Origin: Pseudomonadota bacterium
GTDB lineage: Bacteria > Pseudomonadota > Alphaproteobacteria > Acetobacterales > Acetobacteraceae
Direction: 5' to 3'
Length of the DNA: 49,038 bases
Assembly: GCA_021801255.1 (NCBI GenBank)
Contig: JAJYYH010000030.1
Span: forward strand, 1 to 49,038
A model generated the notes under the pieces. It saw only the letters and a program-made list of their open reading frames with translations. It did no database searches and was not told the origin of the DNA. A program made the position numbers and the translations under genes. Shown piece after piece: positions 27,984 through 36,806 of this stretch. Within the stretch, counting starts at the first letter, position 1, and every line of letters begins with the position of its first letter.

Positions 27984-28856
27984 ATGGTACCACCAACGCG
28001 GGATGGTCGTTTTTTGCTCATTGCCGGCCTCGGTTATTGCGGCACGGCGGTTGCCGCTGCCGCGCGGGCCGCGGGCTACCGCGTCCTCGGCACCGAGCGC
28101 GCCGCGAGCGGGCGGGCCGGGGCCGTGGCGTTCGCCGAACTGGCCGCCCTTCTCGGGGACGCCACCCATCTTCTCATCACCGCCGCGCCCGAGGAGACCG
28201 GCGATCCGGTGCTCGCGCGCTTCGGCGCCGAGATCGCGGCCGCGCCCAGGCTCCGCTGGATCGGCTATCTTTCCTCGACCGGGGTCTATGGCGATCATGG
28301 CGGCGGCCTCGTCGACGAGACGACGCCAGCCACGCCGGCCACGCCCCGCACGCGCCGCCGCCGCGCCGCCGAGGAAGCCTGGGCCGGGTTCTCCACAACC
28401 CGCGCCGTCGATCTCTGCCGCATCGCCGGCATCTATGGCCCCGGCCGCTCGGTGTTCGACGACCTCCGCGCCGGGCGGGCGCGGCGGATCGTCAAGCCGG
28501 GACAGGTTTTTTCCCGTATCCACCGCGACGATATCGCGCGCGCGGTGCTGGCGGCGATGGCGCGGGCCGCGGCGCGCGGATTGCGGATGTTCAATCTCGC
28601 CGACGACCTTCCCGCGTCCAGCGCCGAGGTCATCGCCGAAGCCGCCCGCCTGCTCGGCCTGCCGCCGCCACCTGAAATCCGGTTCGCCGAGGCCCGCGCC
28701 ACGATGAGCCCGATGGCACTCAGTTTCTGGGCGGAAAACCGCCGCGTGGATAACGCACGCACCAAAGCGGCGCTCGGGCTCGAGTGGCTCTATCCCACCT
28801 ATCGCGAGGGGCTAGCCGCCATTCTCCGCGAGGAGACCAGCGAGCGTCGCGCCTAG
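27984..28856 (+). CDS. NAD-dependent epimerase/SDR-type protein
   Basis: The 290-residue protein has an atypical N-terminal nucleotide-binding motif (LLIAGLGYCGTAV), the YLSSTGVYGDHGG active-site strand and RIAGIYGPGRS, as in extended SDRs of the atypical YeeZ-like group. It lacks the exact TGxxGxxG and the usual YxxxK pair. The substrate is unknown. Its last 45 bases overlap the 3' end of a convergent hydrolase gene. The start at 27984 is chosen because the Rossmann fold begins soon after it. Confidence 0.82.
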   Translation: MVPPTRDGRFLLIAGLGYCGTAVAAAARAAGYRVLGTERAASGRAGAVAFAELAALLGDATHLLITAAPEETGDPVLARFGAEIAAAPRLRWIGYLSSTGVYGDHGGGLVDETTPATPATPRTRRRRAAEEAWAGFSTTRAVDLCRIAGIYGPGRSVFDDLRAGRARRIVKPGQVFSRIHRDDIARAVLAAMARAAARGLRMFNLADDLPASSAEVIAEAARLLGLPPPPEIRFAEARATMSPMALSFWAENRRVDNARTKAALGLEWLYPTYREGLAAILREETSERRA

Positions 28857-29570
28857 TAGCGCGAGATCGGCGGGGCGGGAAAGCCGGTGATCGCCATCCT
28901 TGACCAAGGTGAGGTGGAGATCGGGCGTGGTGATCTGCTCGGCGAGGCGGAGCGCCAGTTCCCACGGCACTTCCGGGTCGGCTTGGCCATGCAGCAGCCG
29001 CACCGGACAGGCGAGCGGGATCGGCCGCTCGAGCAGGAGATGCCGCCGTCCCTCCTCGATCAGCGCCAGGGTGATCGGCATCGCCGGACCGTAGCGGCTC
29101 GGCGCCATGATTTTGCCCAGCCGCCGCAGGGTTTCGCGGGTCTCGAAAGACATCGCGTTCCACATCAGGATTTCGGTGAAATCAGGGGCGGCGGCGATGC
29201 CGATCAGCCCCGTGACGCGGCGCGGCCGCGCGAGCGCCACCAAAAGCGCGATCCAGCCGCCCATCGAGGAGCCGACCAGCACGAGATCGCCCTCGGTGAG
29301 CGCGTCGATGATATCGAGCGCATCCGCGGTCCAGGCCCCGATCGTGCCGTCCTCGAAACGCCCGCCGCTGGCGCCATGGCCGGAATAGTCAAAGCGCAGC
29401 ATCGCCTGGCCGCGCGCGGCGCACAGGCTGGCCAGAGCCATCGCCTTCTCGCCATTCATGTTGCTGTTGAAGCCAGGGAAAAACACCACCGTGGGCGCGC
29501 GCCCGGCTGTCCGCGCCCAGGCGAGCGGCGGCAGCGCGACGCGCACAAGATTGCCCTGCTCCTCAGCCAT
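28812..29570 (-). CDS. alpha/beta hydrolase
   Basis: The 252-residue product shows VVFFPGFNSNM, the nucleophile Ser in LVGSSMGGW (about residue 95), an acid in a DPEVP-type segment and the late His in KDGDHRLS. This is a complete serine hydrolase triad of the small dienelactone/peptidase-like kind. The start at 29570 has GGAG 10 bases before it; ATG at 29591 is an alternative adding 7 residues. Its 3' end overlaps the SDR gene by 45 bases on the opposite strand. Confidence 0.85.
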   Translation of the reverse strand: MAEEQGNLVRVALPPLAWARTAGRAPTVVFFPGFNSNMNGEKAMALASLCAARGQAMLRFDYSGHGASGGRFEDGTIGAWTADALDIIDALTEGDLVLVGSSMGGWIALLVALARPRRVTGLIGIAAAPDFTEILMWNAMSFETRETLRRLGKIMAPSRYGPAMPITLALIEEGRRHLLLERPIPLACPVRLLHGQADPEVPWELALRLAEQITTPDLHLTLVKDGDHRLSRPADLALLGATLAGLLAENGG

Positions 29571-29610
29571 CAGGCGCGTCTCCGAGGACATCGCGGGCCC
29601 ATTGCGAACG

Positions 29611-29720
29611 CTCAGAGCCTGAAAATCAATCGAACTTGAAAAAGAACGCCATCTGGAAACGCGGGAAGCTGGTGCTGATGCGGTTTCATGCAAATCCCTC
29701 TGGATTGATCAGGCTCCCCG
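29611..29720 (-). repeat. dispersed element B, copy 2
   Basis: On the minus strand the stretch reads from a GGGAGCCTGATCA start to GATTTTCAGGCTCTGAG, matching 17 of 17 bases with the end of copy 3 at 40.7 kb. A short frame gives FPDGVLFQVRLIFRL before its stop. It lies 41 bases upstream of the hydrolase start. Confidence 0.55.
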
Positions 29721-29736
29721 CCGCGGCGATCAAAGC

Positions 29737-29779
29737 ACGCCGGCCCTGGCGCCGCAACCAGCGGCGTGCGGGCCGGCGT
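29737..29779. other. nested perfect hairpin in a divergent intergenic gap
   Basis: Outer arms ACGCCGGCCC (29737-29746) and GGGCCGGCGT (29770-29779) enclose inner arms GCCGC and GCGGC around AACCA (29751-29765). It adjoins element B copy 2, between divergent genes, where a terminator is not obviously needed. A structural part of a mobile element or a transcription insulator are options. The remaining bases to 29885 hold nothing else recognised. Confidence 0.45.
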
Positions 29780-29885
29780 CTTGGTCTTATGCTGACGCGC
29801 TGAAATTCTCCATGAGCCCTTTCCCTGCGCGATAAATTTCCCGCGGACCTGGCGCGGGGCGATCACTTTTCAGCCAGTGCCCGCG

Positions 29886-29907
29886 CCCGCCCTGTCAGCA
29901 GGGCGGG
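29886..29907 (+). promoter_or_regulatory. hairpin in the leader of the TPR lipoprotein gene
   Basis: CCCGCCCTG and CAGGGCGGG form a 9-base perfect stem with a 4-base loop, 40 bases before the start codon. The start itself has only a weak ribosome site, so the hairpin could influence translation or act as an early terminator. This is inference from structure alone. Confidence 0.4.
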
Positions 29908-29947
29908 GGAGATAGCGCGGCGGGCGGTTGGCTGGTAGAATAAACCT

Positions 29948-31681
29948 ATGAACATCTCCTCATTCCGCCCCCGCCTCGCCCTTCTCGCCGTCACGCTGCT
30001 CTCGGCCTGCGCCGCGAGCAATGCCGCGCCGGGGGCGCTCGGGCGTGGCGAGCCCAGCGGTGACGATCCGTCCGGGGTCTATGGCGACTATCTGGTCGGC
30101 CAGTTCGCGGCAAGCCAGGGCGCGGCCGATGTCGCGGCGACCAAGCTGCTCGCGGCGCTCGCCGATGATCCCTCCAACGGCGTGTTGTTGCGCCAGGCGT
30201 TCATCGCCAATCTCGTCGCCGGCCGGCCGGAGGCGGTGCGGCTCGCCGTCAAGCTGCCCGACAACGCCGCCGCCCAGTTGCTCCTCGCCGACGAGTCGGC
30301 GCGGCACGGCGAGTGGGAATCAGCCAAGCAGCGCTATCTCTCACTGCCCAATCACGGCATCTCGGCGGTGCTGCAGCCGCTGCTGCTCGCCTGGTCCGAC
30401 ATGGGCGCCGGCCATGTCGATGCCGCGCTCGATATCCTCCGCCCGTTGACCAGCAACCCACGCATCGGTGGCATCTACGCCCTGCACGCGGCGCTGATTG
30501 CCGATCTCGCCGGGCGCGATGCCGATGCCGAGCGTTTCTACGATATGGCCCAGAAAACTTTCGCCGCCCCCAATCTCCGCTTCGCCCAGATCCTGGCGAG
30601 CTGGCAGGCCCGCCATGGCGAGATGGAAGAGGCGCGGCGCACCCTCGATACCCTCCGCGAGGGTGACAGCGTGCTCTCCATGGCGGTGCCCGCGCTGGAA
30701 GCCGAGATCGCGACTCGTCCGGTGGCCTCGGCGGTGGATGGCATCGCCGAGGCCTATCTCGCGCTCGCCGCCTCGCTGCGCCAGCAGGAGGCCGATGATT
30801 TCTCCCTGATCATCCTGCGCTTGGCCCTCGATCTGCGGCCGCAAATGACAGCGGCGCGGCTGATGATGTCCAACATGCTGGAGGATAACGGGCAGTTGGA
30901 CAACGCGCTGCAGATTCTCGCCAGCGTGCCGGCCAACGCGCCGCTCGCCGGCCTCATCGATCTCCGCCGCGCCACCATCGAGGACCAGCTCGGTCATACC
31001 TCGACCGCCGTCGCTCTCCTCGAAAACCTTGCCAAGCAGTTCCCCGACCGGCCCGAGCCGCTTGCCCAGCTGGGCGATATCTATCGCGGCAAAAGCGAGT
31101 TCAACAAAGCGATCACCGCCTATGACGGCGCGCTCGCGCGGGTGCAGGATGTCACGGCGCGCGACTGGGTGCTGTTCTATGCCCGTGGTATTTGCTATGA
31201 TCGCGCTCATCAATGGCCCAAGGCGCAGGCCGATTTCGAGCATGCCCTGCAGCTCTCGCCCGATCAACCCTATGTGCTCAACTATCTCGGCTACTCCTGG
31301 GCCGAGCAAGGCACCCATCTCGCCGAGGCACGCAAGCTGATCGAGAAAGCGGTGGCACTGAAGCCCAATGACGGGGCGATCATCGACAGCCTCGGCTGGG
31401 TGCTGCTGCGCCAGGGCGATCCCTCCGGCGCCGTGCACTGGCTGGAGCGGGCGGTCGAGATGGAGCCCGAGGATCCGACCATCAACGGCCATTTCGGCGA
31501 TGCCCTCTGGGCCGCCGGGCGGAAGTTGGAGGCGACCTATCAATGGCGCCTCGCGCTCGCCCTGAAGCCCGAGCCCGATGAGGCGGTGAAACTTGAGGCG
31601 AAGCTCAAGCAGGCCGGGGTGTCCACCGCCGGCCTCGCCGGCGATCCGACGAGCGGGGCCAGCGGCGCCGCGCCACATTGA
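29948..31681 (+). CDS. tetratricopeptide repeat lipoprotein
   Basis: The 577-residue protein begins with a lipoprotein signal and lipobox LLSAC (Cys20), so it should be anchored to the envelope. Many TPR units fill residues about 45-550, clearest in the C-terminal half ([41 protein letters not shown]). Homologues lie directly upstream of ispE in many alphaproteobacteria, and are thought to be outer-membrane assembly or scaffold proteins. Its stop overlaps the TTG start of ispE. Confidence 0.88.
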   Translation: MNISSFRPRLALLAVTLLSACAASNAAPGALGRGEPSGDDPSGVYGDYLVGQFAASQGAADVAATKLLAALADDPSNGVLLRQAFIANLVAGRPEAVRLAVKLPDNAAAQLLLADESARHGEWESAKQRYLSLPNHGISAVLQPLLLAWSDMGAGHVDAALDILRPLTSNPRIGGIYALHAALIADLAGRDADAERFYDMAQKTFAAPNLRFAQILASWQARHGEMEEARRTLDTLREGDSVLSMAVPALEAEIATRPVASAVDGIAEAYLALAASLRQQEADDFSLIILRLALDLRPQMTAARLMMSNMLEDNGQLDNALQILASVPANAPLAGLIDLRRATIEDQLGHTSTAVALLENLAKQFPDRPEPLAQLGDIYRGKSEFNKAITAYDGALARVQDVTARDWVLFYARGICYDRAHQWPKAQADFEHALQLSPDQPYVLNYLGYSWAEQGTHLAEARKLIEKAVALKPNDGAIIDSLGWVLLRQGDPSGAVHWLERAVEMEPEDPTINGHFGDALWAAGRKLEATYQWRLALALKPEPDEAVKLEAKLKQAGVSTAGLAGDPTSGASGAAPH

Positions 31682-32592
31682 GCACGGCACCCGCGGACAT
31701 CGTCGCGCCGGTGGTGGAATGCGCCCCGGCCAAGATCAATCTCTTTCTCCGCGTCACCGGCCGGCGCGGTGATGGCTATCACCTGCTCGACAGCCTGGTG
31801 GTTTTCGCCGCCGTCCATGATCGGCTGCGTGCCGCGCCCGCCGACACATTTTCCCTCACGCTCACTGGCCGCTTTGGCGCCGCGCTCGCCCCCATGGGCG
31901 ACAATCTCGTGCTGCGCGCCGCCCGCCTCCTCGCCAAGACCGCCGGGCGCTCCCAAGCGGCGGCGCTCACGCTCGAGAAAAACCTGCCCGTGGCATCAGG
32001 GATCGGTGGCGGCTCGGCGGATGCCGCCGCGACGCTCCGGGCGCTGGCGCGGCTCTGGGATTTAAGCCCTGGCGATCTCGCGGCCCTGGCGCTCCACCTC
32101 GGCGCCGATGTGCCGGCCTGCCTCGCCGCGCGGCCGGCGCGGATGCGAGGCATTGGTGAGATGCTCAGCCCCGCGCCACGCCTGCCCCAATTCGGGCTGG
32201 TGCTGGTCAACCCCGGCATCGCGCTGGCCACTGGCGAGGTTTTCGCGGCGCGGGCGGGCGGCTTTTCATCCCCCGCGACGCTGCCCGAAATGTGGGCCGA
32301 CGCCGCTACCATGGCCGCCGATCTCGCGGCGTTGGGCAACGATCTCGAAGCCGTGGCGATCGCGCTCTGTCCGGCCATCGCCGGGGCGTTGGCAACGATC
32401 GCGCGGCTGCCCGGGGTGCTGCTTGCCCGCATGAGCGGCTCCGGCGCCACCTGTTTCGGCCTCTTCGCCAGCCCCGAGGCCGCCATTACCGCGGAAGCCG
32501 CCGCACAACTGCCGCGCGGCTGGTGGAGCTGGGGCGGCGGCCTCGCAGAGGCCCAGAGTGGCACCGGCCACGCCAGCGGGACCACCCCCTAA
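31678..32592 (+). CDS. ispE: 4-diphosphocytidyl-2-C-methyl-D-erythritol kinase, TTG start
   Basis: IspE phosphorylates CDP-methylerythritol in the MEP isoprenoid pathway. The 304-residue product has [12 protein letters not shown], the GHMP ATP-binding loop [15 protein letters not shown] (about 104-118) and [12 protein letters not shown] at 31678 forms a TTGA overlap with the TPR gene; no nearby ATG would keep the conserved N-terminus. The 3' end overlaps trmB (opposite strand) by 4 bases. The next pathway genes, ispDF, are 8 kb away. Confidence 0.92.
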   Translation: MSTAPADIVAPVVECAPAKINLFLRVTGRRGDGYHLLDSLVVFAAVHDRLRAAPADTFSLTLTGRFGAALAPMGDNLVLRAARLLAKTAGRSQAAALTLEKNLPVASGIGGGSADAAATLRALARLWDLSPGDLAALALHLGADVPACLAARPARMRGIGEMLSPAPRLPQFGLVLVNPGIALATGEVFAARAGGFSSPATLPEMWADAATMAADLAALGNDLEAVAIALCPAIAGALATIARLPGVLLARMSGSGATCFGLFASPEAAITAEAAAQLPRGWWSWGGGLAEAQSGTGHASGTTP

Positions 32593-33305
32593 CGGCGGAT
32601 CAGCCGCCAGTAGAGCGGCTGGCGCCCGGCCTTGAGGGCTTTTGCCTCGTAGCGCGTCGGCGCCCAGTCGCGCGGGCGCGCGGCGCGGGGGGGAGCGAAG
32701 ACAAAAAAATCCTGCGCGGCGAAAACCTCGGCGACCCAGGCCTGATAGGTCGGATCGTCGGTGGCGATCCGCCATTCCCCGCCGGGGCGGAGCGCGCGGG
32801 CGACGAGAGACAAATTCGCCGGATGCACGAAGCGCCGCTTGGCGTGACGCGATTTCGGCCAGGGGTCGGGGAAAAGGAGAAAAACCCGCGTCAAAGAGGC
32901 TTCGGGCAGGGCGCGCAGCACGATCCGGGCGTCGTTGTCCCAGAGACGGAGATTGGCGGGAAGCGGAGCGTCGGCCTCTCCCCCCGCGGGCACCAGCCGG
33001 GCGAGCAGCGAGCAGACGCCGTTGGCGAAAACCTCGCACGCGATCAGCGCGGCCTCGGGCTTCGCGGCGATCTCGGCCAGCGCATGTTCGCCGCCACCAA
33101 AACCGATTTCCAGCGCCAGGCTGGAGAACCCCGCAAGCCCTTTGAGCGGCGCGGCGGGGTCGAGCCGAAGCCGGGGTAAGGTCTCGGCCAGCAGGCGCTC
33201 CTGGCGCGGGCGCAGCCGATGGCCGTGCTGGCGGCCATAGAGTCGCTCGGGCGGCGGCTTGAGCGGCCGGGCGCCCGGCCGCGTCGCGCCAGGGGTTTCG
33301 CTCAG
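32589..33305 (-). CDS. trmB: tRNA (guanine46-N7)-methyltransferase, apparent CTG start
   Basis: TrmB methylates G46 in the tRNA variable loop using SAM. The frame shows [16 protein letters not shown], the SAM motif [26 protein letters not shown] and the late TRYEAKAL, all typical. The first internal ATG/GTG candidates fall after the SAM motif and would remove essential parts. Reading back, the only start is CTG at 33303-33305, in a CTGA overlap with the metK stop, giving a 238-residue protein beginning (M)[10 protein letters not shown]. Following metK directly makes sense, as MetK makes the methyl donor. Confidence 0.85.
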   Translation of the reverse strand: MSETPGATRPGARPLKPPPERLYGRQHGHRLRPRQERLLAETLPRLRLDPAAPLKGLAGFSSLALEIGFGGGEHALAEIAAKPEAALIACEVFANGVCSLLARLVPAGGEADAPLPANLRLWDNDARIVLRALPEASLTRVFLLFPDPWPKSRHAKRRFVHPANLSLVARALRPGGEWRIATDDPTYQAWVAEVFAAQDFFVFAPPRAARPRDWAPTRYEAKALKAGRQPLYWRLIRR

Positions 33306-34489
33306 CGCCCGAAAGCCGCGCGCAGCGCCGGCACCAGATCTGTCCGCTCCCAGGTAAAAGTGCCGAGTTCGGCGTCCGGCTCGCGGCCGAAATGGCCATA
33401 GGCCGAGGTCGGCGCGTAGATCGGGCGGTTGAGCTGGAGATGCTCGCGAATGCCTTGCGGGCGGAGATCGACGAGTTCGCGCAACACCCGCTCCAGCCGC
33501 ACCTCGTCCACATCATGCCCGGTGCCGCCGAGATCGACATAGAGCGAGAGCGGTTGCGCCACCCCGATGGCATAGCTCAACTGCAAGGTGCAGCTTTCAG
33601 CGAGTTCGGCGGCGACCACGTTCTTGGCGAGGTAGCGGCAGGCATAGGCGGCCGAGCGATCAACCTTGGTCGGATCCTTGCCGCTGAAGGCCCCGCCCCC
33701 ATGCGGCGCCGCCCCGCCATAGGTATCGACGATGATCTTGCGCCCGGTGAGCCCGCAATCGCCATCCGGCCCACCGATGACGAATTTCCCGGTCGGGTTG
33801 ACGTAGAATTGTGCCTCCGGGCACATCCAGCCGCGCGGCAGGCTCGATTCCACGATCGGCCACAGCATGCGCCTGATTTCCACCTGCTCCAGATCGGGCG
33901 TGTGCTGGATCGAGACAACGATGCTGGTGGCGCCGATCGGCTTGCCATCGACATAGCGCAGCGTCACCTGGCTTTTGGCGTCCGGCAGCAGCCCGGCGGC
34001 GGAAACATCGCGGTTACGGCGGAGTTCGCTGATCCGGCGCAGGATCAGGTGGGCGTAATAGATCGGTGCCGGCATCAGCGCCTCGGTCTCGCGGCAGGCA
34101 TAGCCGAACATGATGCCTTGATCGCCGGCGCCCTCGTCCTTGTTGCCGACGGAATCGACACCCTGGGCAATATCGACGGATTGCGCGTGGAGATGGCACT
34201 CCACCTCCGCGTTGCGCCAACTGAACCCTTCCTGGTCGTAGCCGATATCATGCACCGCGAGGCGCGCGAGATGGCTGAGATATTCGGCGGTGATGGTCTC
34301 GGGGCCACGGGTCTCGCCGGCCAGGATGATGCGGTTGGTGGTCACCAGCGTCTCGCAGGCGACGCGGGCATAGGGATCGGCGGCGAGGAAGGCATCGAGC
34401 ACGGTGTCGCTGATACGGTCCGCCACCTTGTCGGGATGGCCTTCCGAGACCGACTCGGAAGTAAACAGGAAATCGCCCTTGTCGCGCAT
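33302..34489 (-). CDS. metK: S-adenosylmethionine synthetase
   Basis: MetK makes SAM from ATP and methionine. The 395-residue protein has [10 protein letters not shown] at about 15-24, [10 protein letters not shown] near 122, the P-loop-like [19 protein letters not shown] near 265 and a normal C-terminus. The start has GAGGA 11 bases upstream. No SAM riboswitch was recognised in the 105 bases before it, although they contain a GC-rich hairpin. trmB is coupled downstream and dapB lies upstream on the same strand. Confidence 0.97.
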   Translation of the reverse strand: MRDKGDFLFTSESVSEGHPDKVADRISDTVLDAFLAADPYARVACETLVTTNRIILAGETRGPETITAEYLSHLARLAVHDIGYDQEGFSWRNAEVECHLHAQSVDIAQGVDSVGNKDEGAGDQGIMFGYACRETEALMPAPIYYAHLILRRISELRRNRDVSAAGLLPDAKSQVTLRYVDGKPIGATSIVVSIQHTPDLEQVEIRRMLWPIVESSLPRGWMCPEAQFYVNPTGKFVIGGPDGDCGLTGRKIIVDTYGGAAPHGGGAFSGKDPTKVDRSAAYACRYLAKNVVAAELAESCTLQLSYAIGVAQPLSLYVDLGGTGHDVDEVRLERVLRELVDLRPQGIREHLQLNRPIYAPTSAYGHFGREPDAELGTFTWERTDLVPALRAAFGR

Positions 34490-34594
34490 GGCGCAGTTCG
34501 TCCTCTTGTCGCGCAGGGACCGGAGAATGCCGGCGGCCGCGCCGGCGCAGGCGGCACCGGGGCGGGCGCTCTTTGGCGGAAATGCGGCCCTTGG

Positions 34595-35377
34595 TCAAGC
34601 CGATGCGCTGAGGCCGAGCACGTCGCGCATCGAATAAAGCCCTGGCTCCCGCCCGGCGAGCCAGAGGGCCGCGCGCACCGCGCCGGCGGCAAAAACCCGG
34701 CGGTCGAAGGCGCGATGGGTGAGCGCGATGTGCTCGCTCGCGGCCGCGAAGATAAGCGTATGCTCGCCCACCACCTGGCCGCCGCGCAAGGAGGCAAAGC
34801 CGATGGCGCCGGCCCGGCGCGGTCCGGTATGGCCCTGCCGCCCGCTCTCCATCGCGCCGGCGAGATCGACCCCGCGCCCGCGCGCCACCGCCTGACCCAG
34901 CCCGATCGCGGTGCCGGAGGGGGCATCGACCTTCTGGCGATGGTGCATCTCGACGATCTCGGCGTCATAGACATCCCCCGGCAGGGCGGCGGCCATGCGT
35001 TCGGCCAAAGCGAGCACGAGCGTGACGCCGGGGGAAAAATTCGCCGCGGCACAGACCGCGATACGCCGCGCCGCCGCGGCGACCAAAGCCTCGTCCGTGG
35101 CGGCAAGCCCGGTGGTGCCGAGTACCCAGGGCGTGCCCGCCGCCGCCAGGGCCTCGGCATGGGCGGCGACGGCGGCGGCATGGGTGAAATCGATCACCAC
35201 GTCGGAGACCCGCGCGAGGGCGGCGATATCCGGGAGTATCAGCGCCTCGGGCAGCGGCGGATGCGCCGAGCCAGGGCGCAGTGTGCCGCCCGCCAGCACC
35301 CCGGCGCGGCGCGCCTCCTCGGCCAGCAGGCTTCCCATGCGCCCGGCGATGCCGGTAATGCCGATGCGGAGCGGCAT
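34595..35377 (-). CDS. dapB: 4-hydroxy-tetrahydrodipicolinate reductase
   Basis: DapB catalyses the second committed step of lysine and diaminopimelate synthesis. The 260-residue product has the nucleotide-binding GITGIAGRMG, VLGTTGL, and the substrate motif EMHHRQKVDAPSGTA. AAGGAG precedes the ATG at 35377, while the longer open frame is non-coding. It is the first gene of a minus-strand series with metK and trmB, and upstream of it lies a repeat-rich, AT-rich region. Confidence 0.95.
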   Translation of the reverse strand: MPLRIGITGIAGRMGSLLAEEARRAGVLAGGTLRPGSAHPPLPEALILPDIAALARVSDVVIDFTHAAAVAAHAEALAAAGTPWVLGTTGLAATDEALVAAAARRIAVCAAANFSPGVTLVLALAERMAAALPGDVYDAEIVEMHHRQKVDAPSGTAIGLGQAVARGRGVDLAGAMESGRQGHTGPRRAGAIGFASLRGGQVVGEHTLIFAAASEHIALTHRAFDRRVFAAGAVRAALWLAGREPGLYSMRDVLGLSASA

Positions 35378-35483
35378 GGTTTTCTCCTTTTCGCTTCCCA
35401 CGCGATCGCCGGTATAGCTGAGGCCGGAGCGGCCGGCACGCAAGGTTGAGAGTTGTGGGGTGTTTATCTTATCAAAATTAAGG

Positions 35484-35589
35484 CGAGGGCTCCGCCCTCG
35501 ACCCGCTGGGGGCAGCGCCCCCAGACCCGCATCATGGAAAGGATTGCAAAGGCTCCGCCTTTGCTGGGGTCCAGGGGCAAAGCCCCTGG
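35484..35589. repeat. GC-rich double-hairpin repeat, site 5 (two units)
   Basis: Four perfect hairpins follow one another: CGAGGGC-TCC-GCCCTCG (35484-35500), CTGGGGGC-AGC-GCCCCCAG (35506-35524), CAAAGGC-TCC-GCCTTTG (35547-35563) and CCAGGGGC-AAA-GCCCCTGG (35571-35589). Arms vary while pairing is kept, which is compensatory change. The cluster marks the left side of the AT-rich island. Confidence 0.75.
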
Positions 35590-35860
35590 CCTTAACGCTG
35601 CCTAGCCTTTCAAGCCTCGGGGAAAGACAATGGATCAGCGAACGATCTTTGACCGCCGCGCCGATGCCGCGCTTACCGGGCGAAACAGGCGGGGTGGACC
35701 AAAATTTGGGCCGCACCCGTCTCAAGCGCCGAATAACCGCGGAAAATTTCATGTCAATTATTCTTTCCTCTGCTCACGGGCAAGGTTGTCCGATCAAAAA
35801 ATTTATTAAACTCAACGCATCTTTAAGCATAAAAGATAAAAAGATACATAAATGCAATAA
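35590..35860. other. transition from GC-rich to AT-rich DNA
   Basis: The sequence stays GC-rich to about 35740, then turns sharply AT-rich, with runs such as AAAAAATTTATTAAA. A near-palindrome GGACCAAAATTTGGGCC lies at about 35696-35712. No gene was recognised. This is the 3' side of the foreign-looking gene, and long A/T runs after its stop may serve as terminator. Confidence 0.6.
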
Positions 35861-36514
35861 TTAAATTTTTATTAATTTTTTATGTTGCCATCTCCATTTT
35901 TCTCCGCTGATTAACTCTATCATTGTTCGATATCGTCCTCTTTGAAGAGTAAAAATTTTGAATTCTAAGGCGTTGACATATCCAGAAAAATTCGTCCGCA
36001 TGATCTTTGCGGTTTTGGTAATTTTTTGCAACTCAGTCCCATAAGTTCTCAGGTATATGTCAAAAAATATTGTATCAAACAAAGAAGAAGTCATCCATTC
36101 CGTAGATTTAGAAAAACCTGCAAACCACCACGGCGAGATATATGCTGACTCTAGTAGAAAAAATGAGGCGTTTCCGACATTCATAAACTCGCAAGCGGCA
36201 AAATACACTCCGCCGGCTTGATTTCTATTGAAAATATTCCTTATTTCTGTACGAGATATTTTGTTTTCTCCCGCTCCAAATATCTCTATCTGAGAACCAT
36301 GGGCGCCAATATATACACAATTACCATATTGTGAATCTTGTATTCTGCATATTATTTCTTTAATAGATTCTTTATTATTAAACATTTCGTAGTGATATGC
36401 AGCCGGATTGTCACGATGGATAAGAGCTAAATTATCAAAAAACCCTTTTACCGAGTGATTTCCATCTTTATACCAGCGGCTTTCGAGAACAGTTATAGGC
36501 AGATATTTGCTCAT
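35861..36514 (-). CDS. caspase-like (CHAT/peptidase C14-type) protein, AT-rich, probably horizontally acquired
   Basis: The 217-residue protein has no signal peptide. A hydrophobic strand leads into VYIGAHGSQIEIFG (His72), then a charged helix SRTEIRNIFNR and the strand GGVYFAACEFMN (Cys108). This His-Gly then Ala-Cys-Glu order and spacing is the catalytic dyad arrangement of caspase-like proteases, and the following GFSKSTEW and DTIFFDIYL also suit that fold. It is short, with no visible sensor or membrane domain. Two lines counted by eye are about 38 percent GC, against about two-thirds in neighbours. AGGAAGGA precedes the start. It is alone, flanked by repeats. Family assignment is by motif only. 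Confidence 0.65.
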   Translation of the reverse strand: MSKYLPITVLESRWYKDGNHSVKGFFDNLALIHRDNPAAYHYEMFNNKESIKEIICRIQDSQYGNCVYIGAHGSQIEIFGAGENKISRTEIRNIFNRNQAGGVYFAACEFMNVGNASFFLLESAYISPWWFAGFSKSTEWMTSSLFDTIFFDIYLRTYGTELQKITKTAKIMRTNFSGYVNALEFKIFTLQRGRYRTMIELISGEKWRWQHKKLIKI

Positions 36515-36578
36515 ATTTTCCTTCCTCTCCGCGCGGTTTGAACCAATTTCTCTTTTCGAGACATAATCGACATAATTG

Positions 36579-36597
36579 TGTCAAGTGCCCTTGGCAC
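36579..36597 (-). promoter_or_regulatory. putative promoter and operator of the caspase-like gene
   Basis: On the minus strand, a perfect TTGACA box (36579-36584) lies directly after the inverted repeat GTGCC-AAG-GGCAC (36585-36597), about 65 bases upstream of the start. The matching -10 box is not clear. The arrangement suggests a regulated sigma-70-type promoter. Confidence 0.4.
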
Positions 36598-36742
36598 GGT
36601 GGGTGGGAACCATTTTCAGTTGCCTGAATCGCACTTTATCCCTTGTCATTCTACTGCCAACGGAAAATTGCAAAACTTAATCTACCTCGTTATCGTGCTG
36701 CAATCTCACCATCGCTGGAGGGTGGTTGTGGTTTCTGCCCGG

Positions 36743-36790
36743 ATGCGGGTCTGGGGCCGCTGGTCCAGCGGGTCCAGAGCGGCGCCCTCG
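36743..36790. repeat. GC-rich double-hairpin repeat, site 6
   Basis: CTGGGGCC-GCT-GGTCCAG and CCAGAGC-GGC-GCCCTCG are imperfect versions of the two hairpins of site 2, in the same orientation. It lies just before the methyltransferase start and marks the right side of the AT-rich island. Confidence 0.55.
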
Positions 36791-36806
36791 CCTTGGTTTT
36801 TCTCTC

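Noticed and set aside
29612-29866. Minus-strand frame of 84 codons ending in a porin-like FQVRLIFRL
   Set aside because: The end resembles an outer-membrane beta strand, but the rest has no coding character and the same words occur in repeat copies, so it is treated as element B.
32266-33573. Long minus-strand open frame of 435 codons over trmB and parts of ispE and metK
   Set aside because: Its translation is Arg/Ala/Pro-rich without family motifs, while three well-supported genes fill the region in other frames. It is a high-GC shadow.
34490-34594. Possible SAM-sensing riboswitch before metK
   Set aside because: No core of the SAM-II or SAM/SAH types was found; only a GC-rich hairpin is present.
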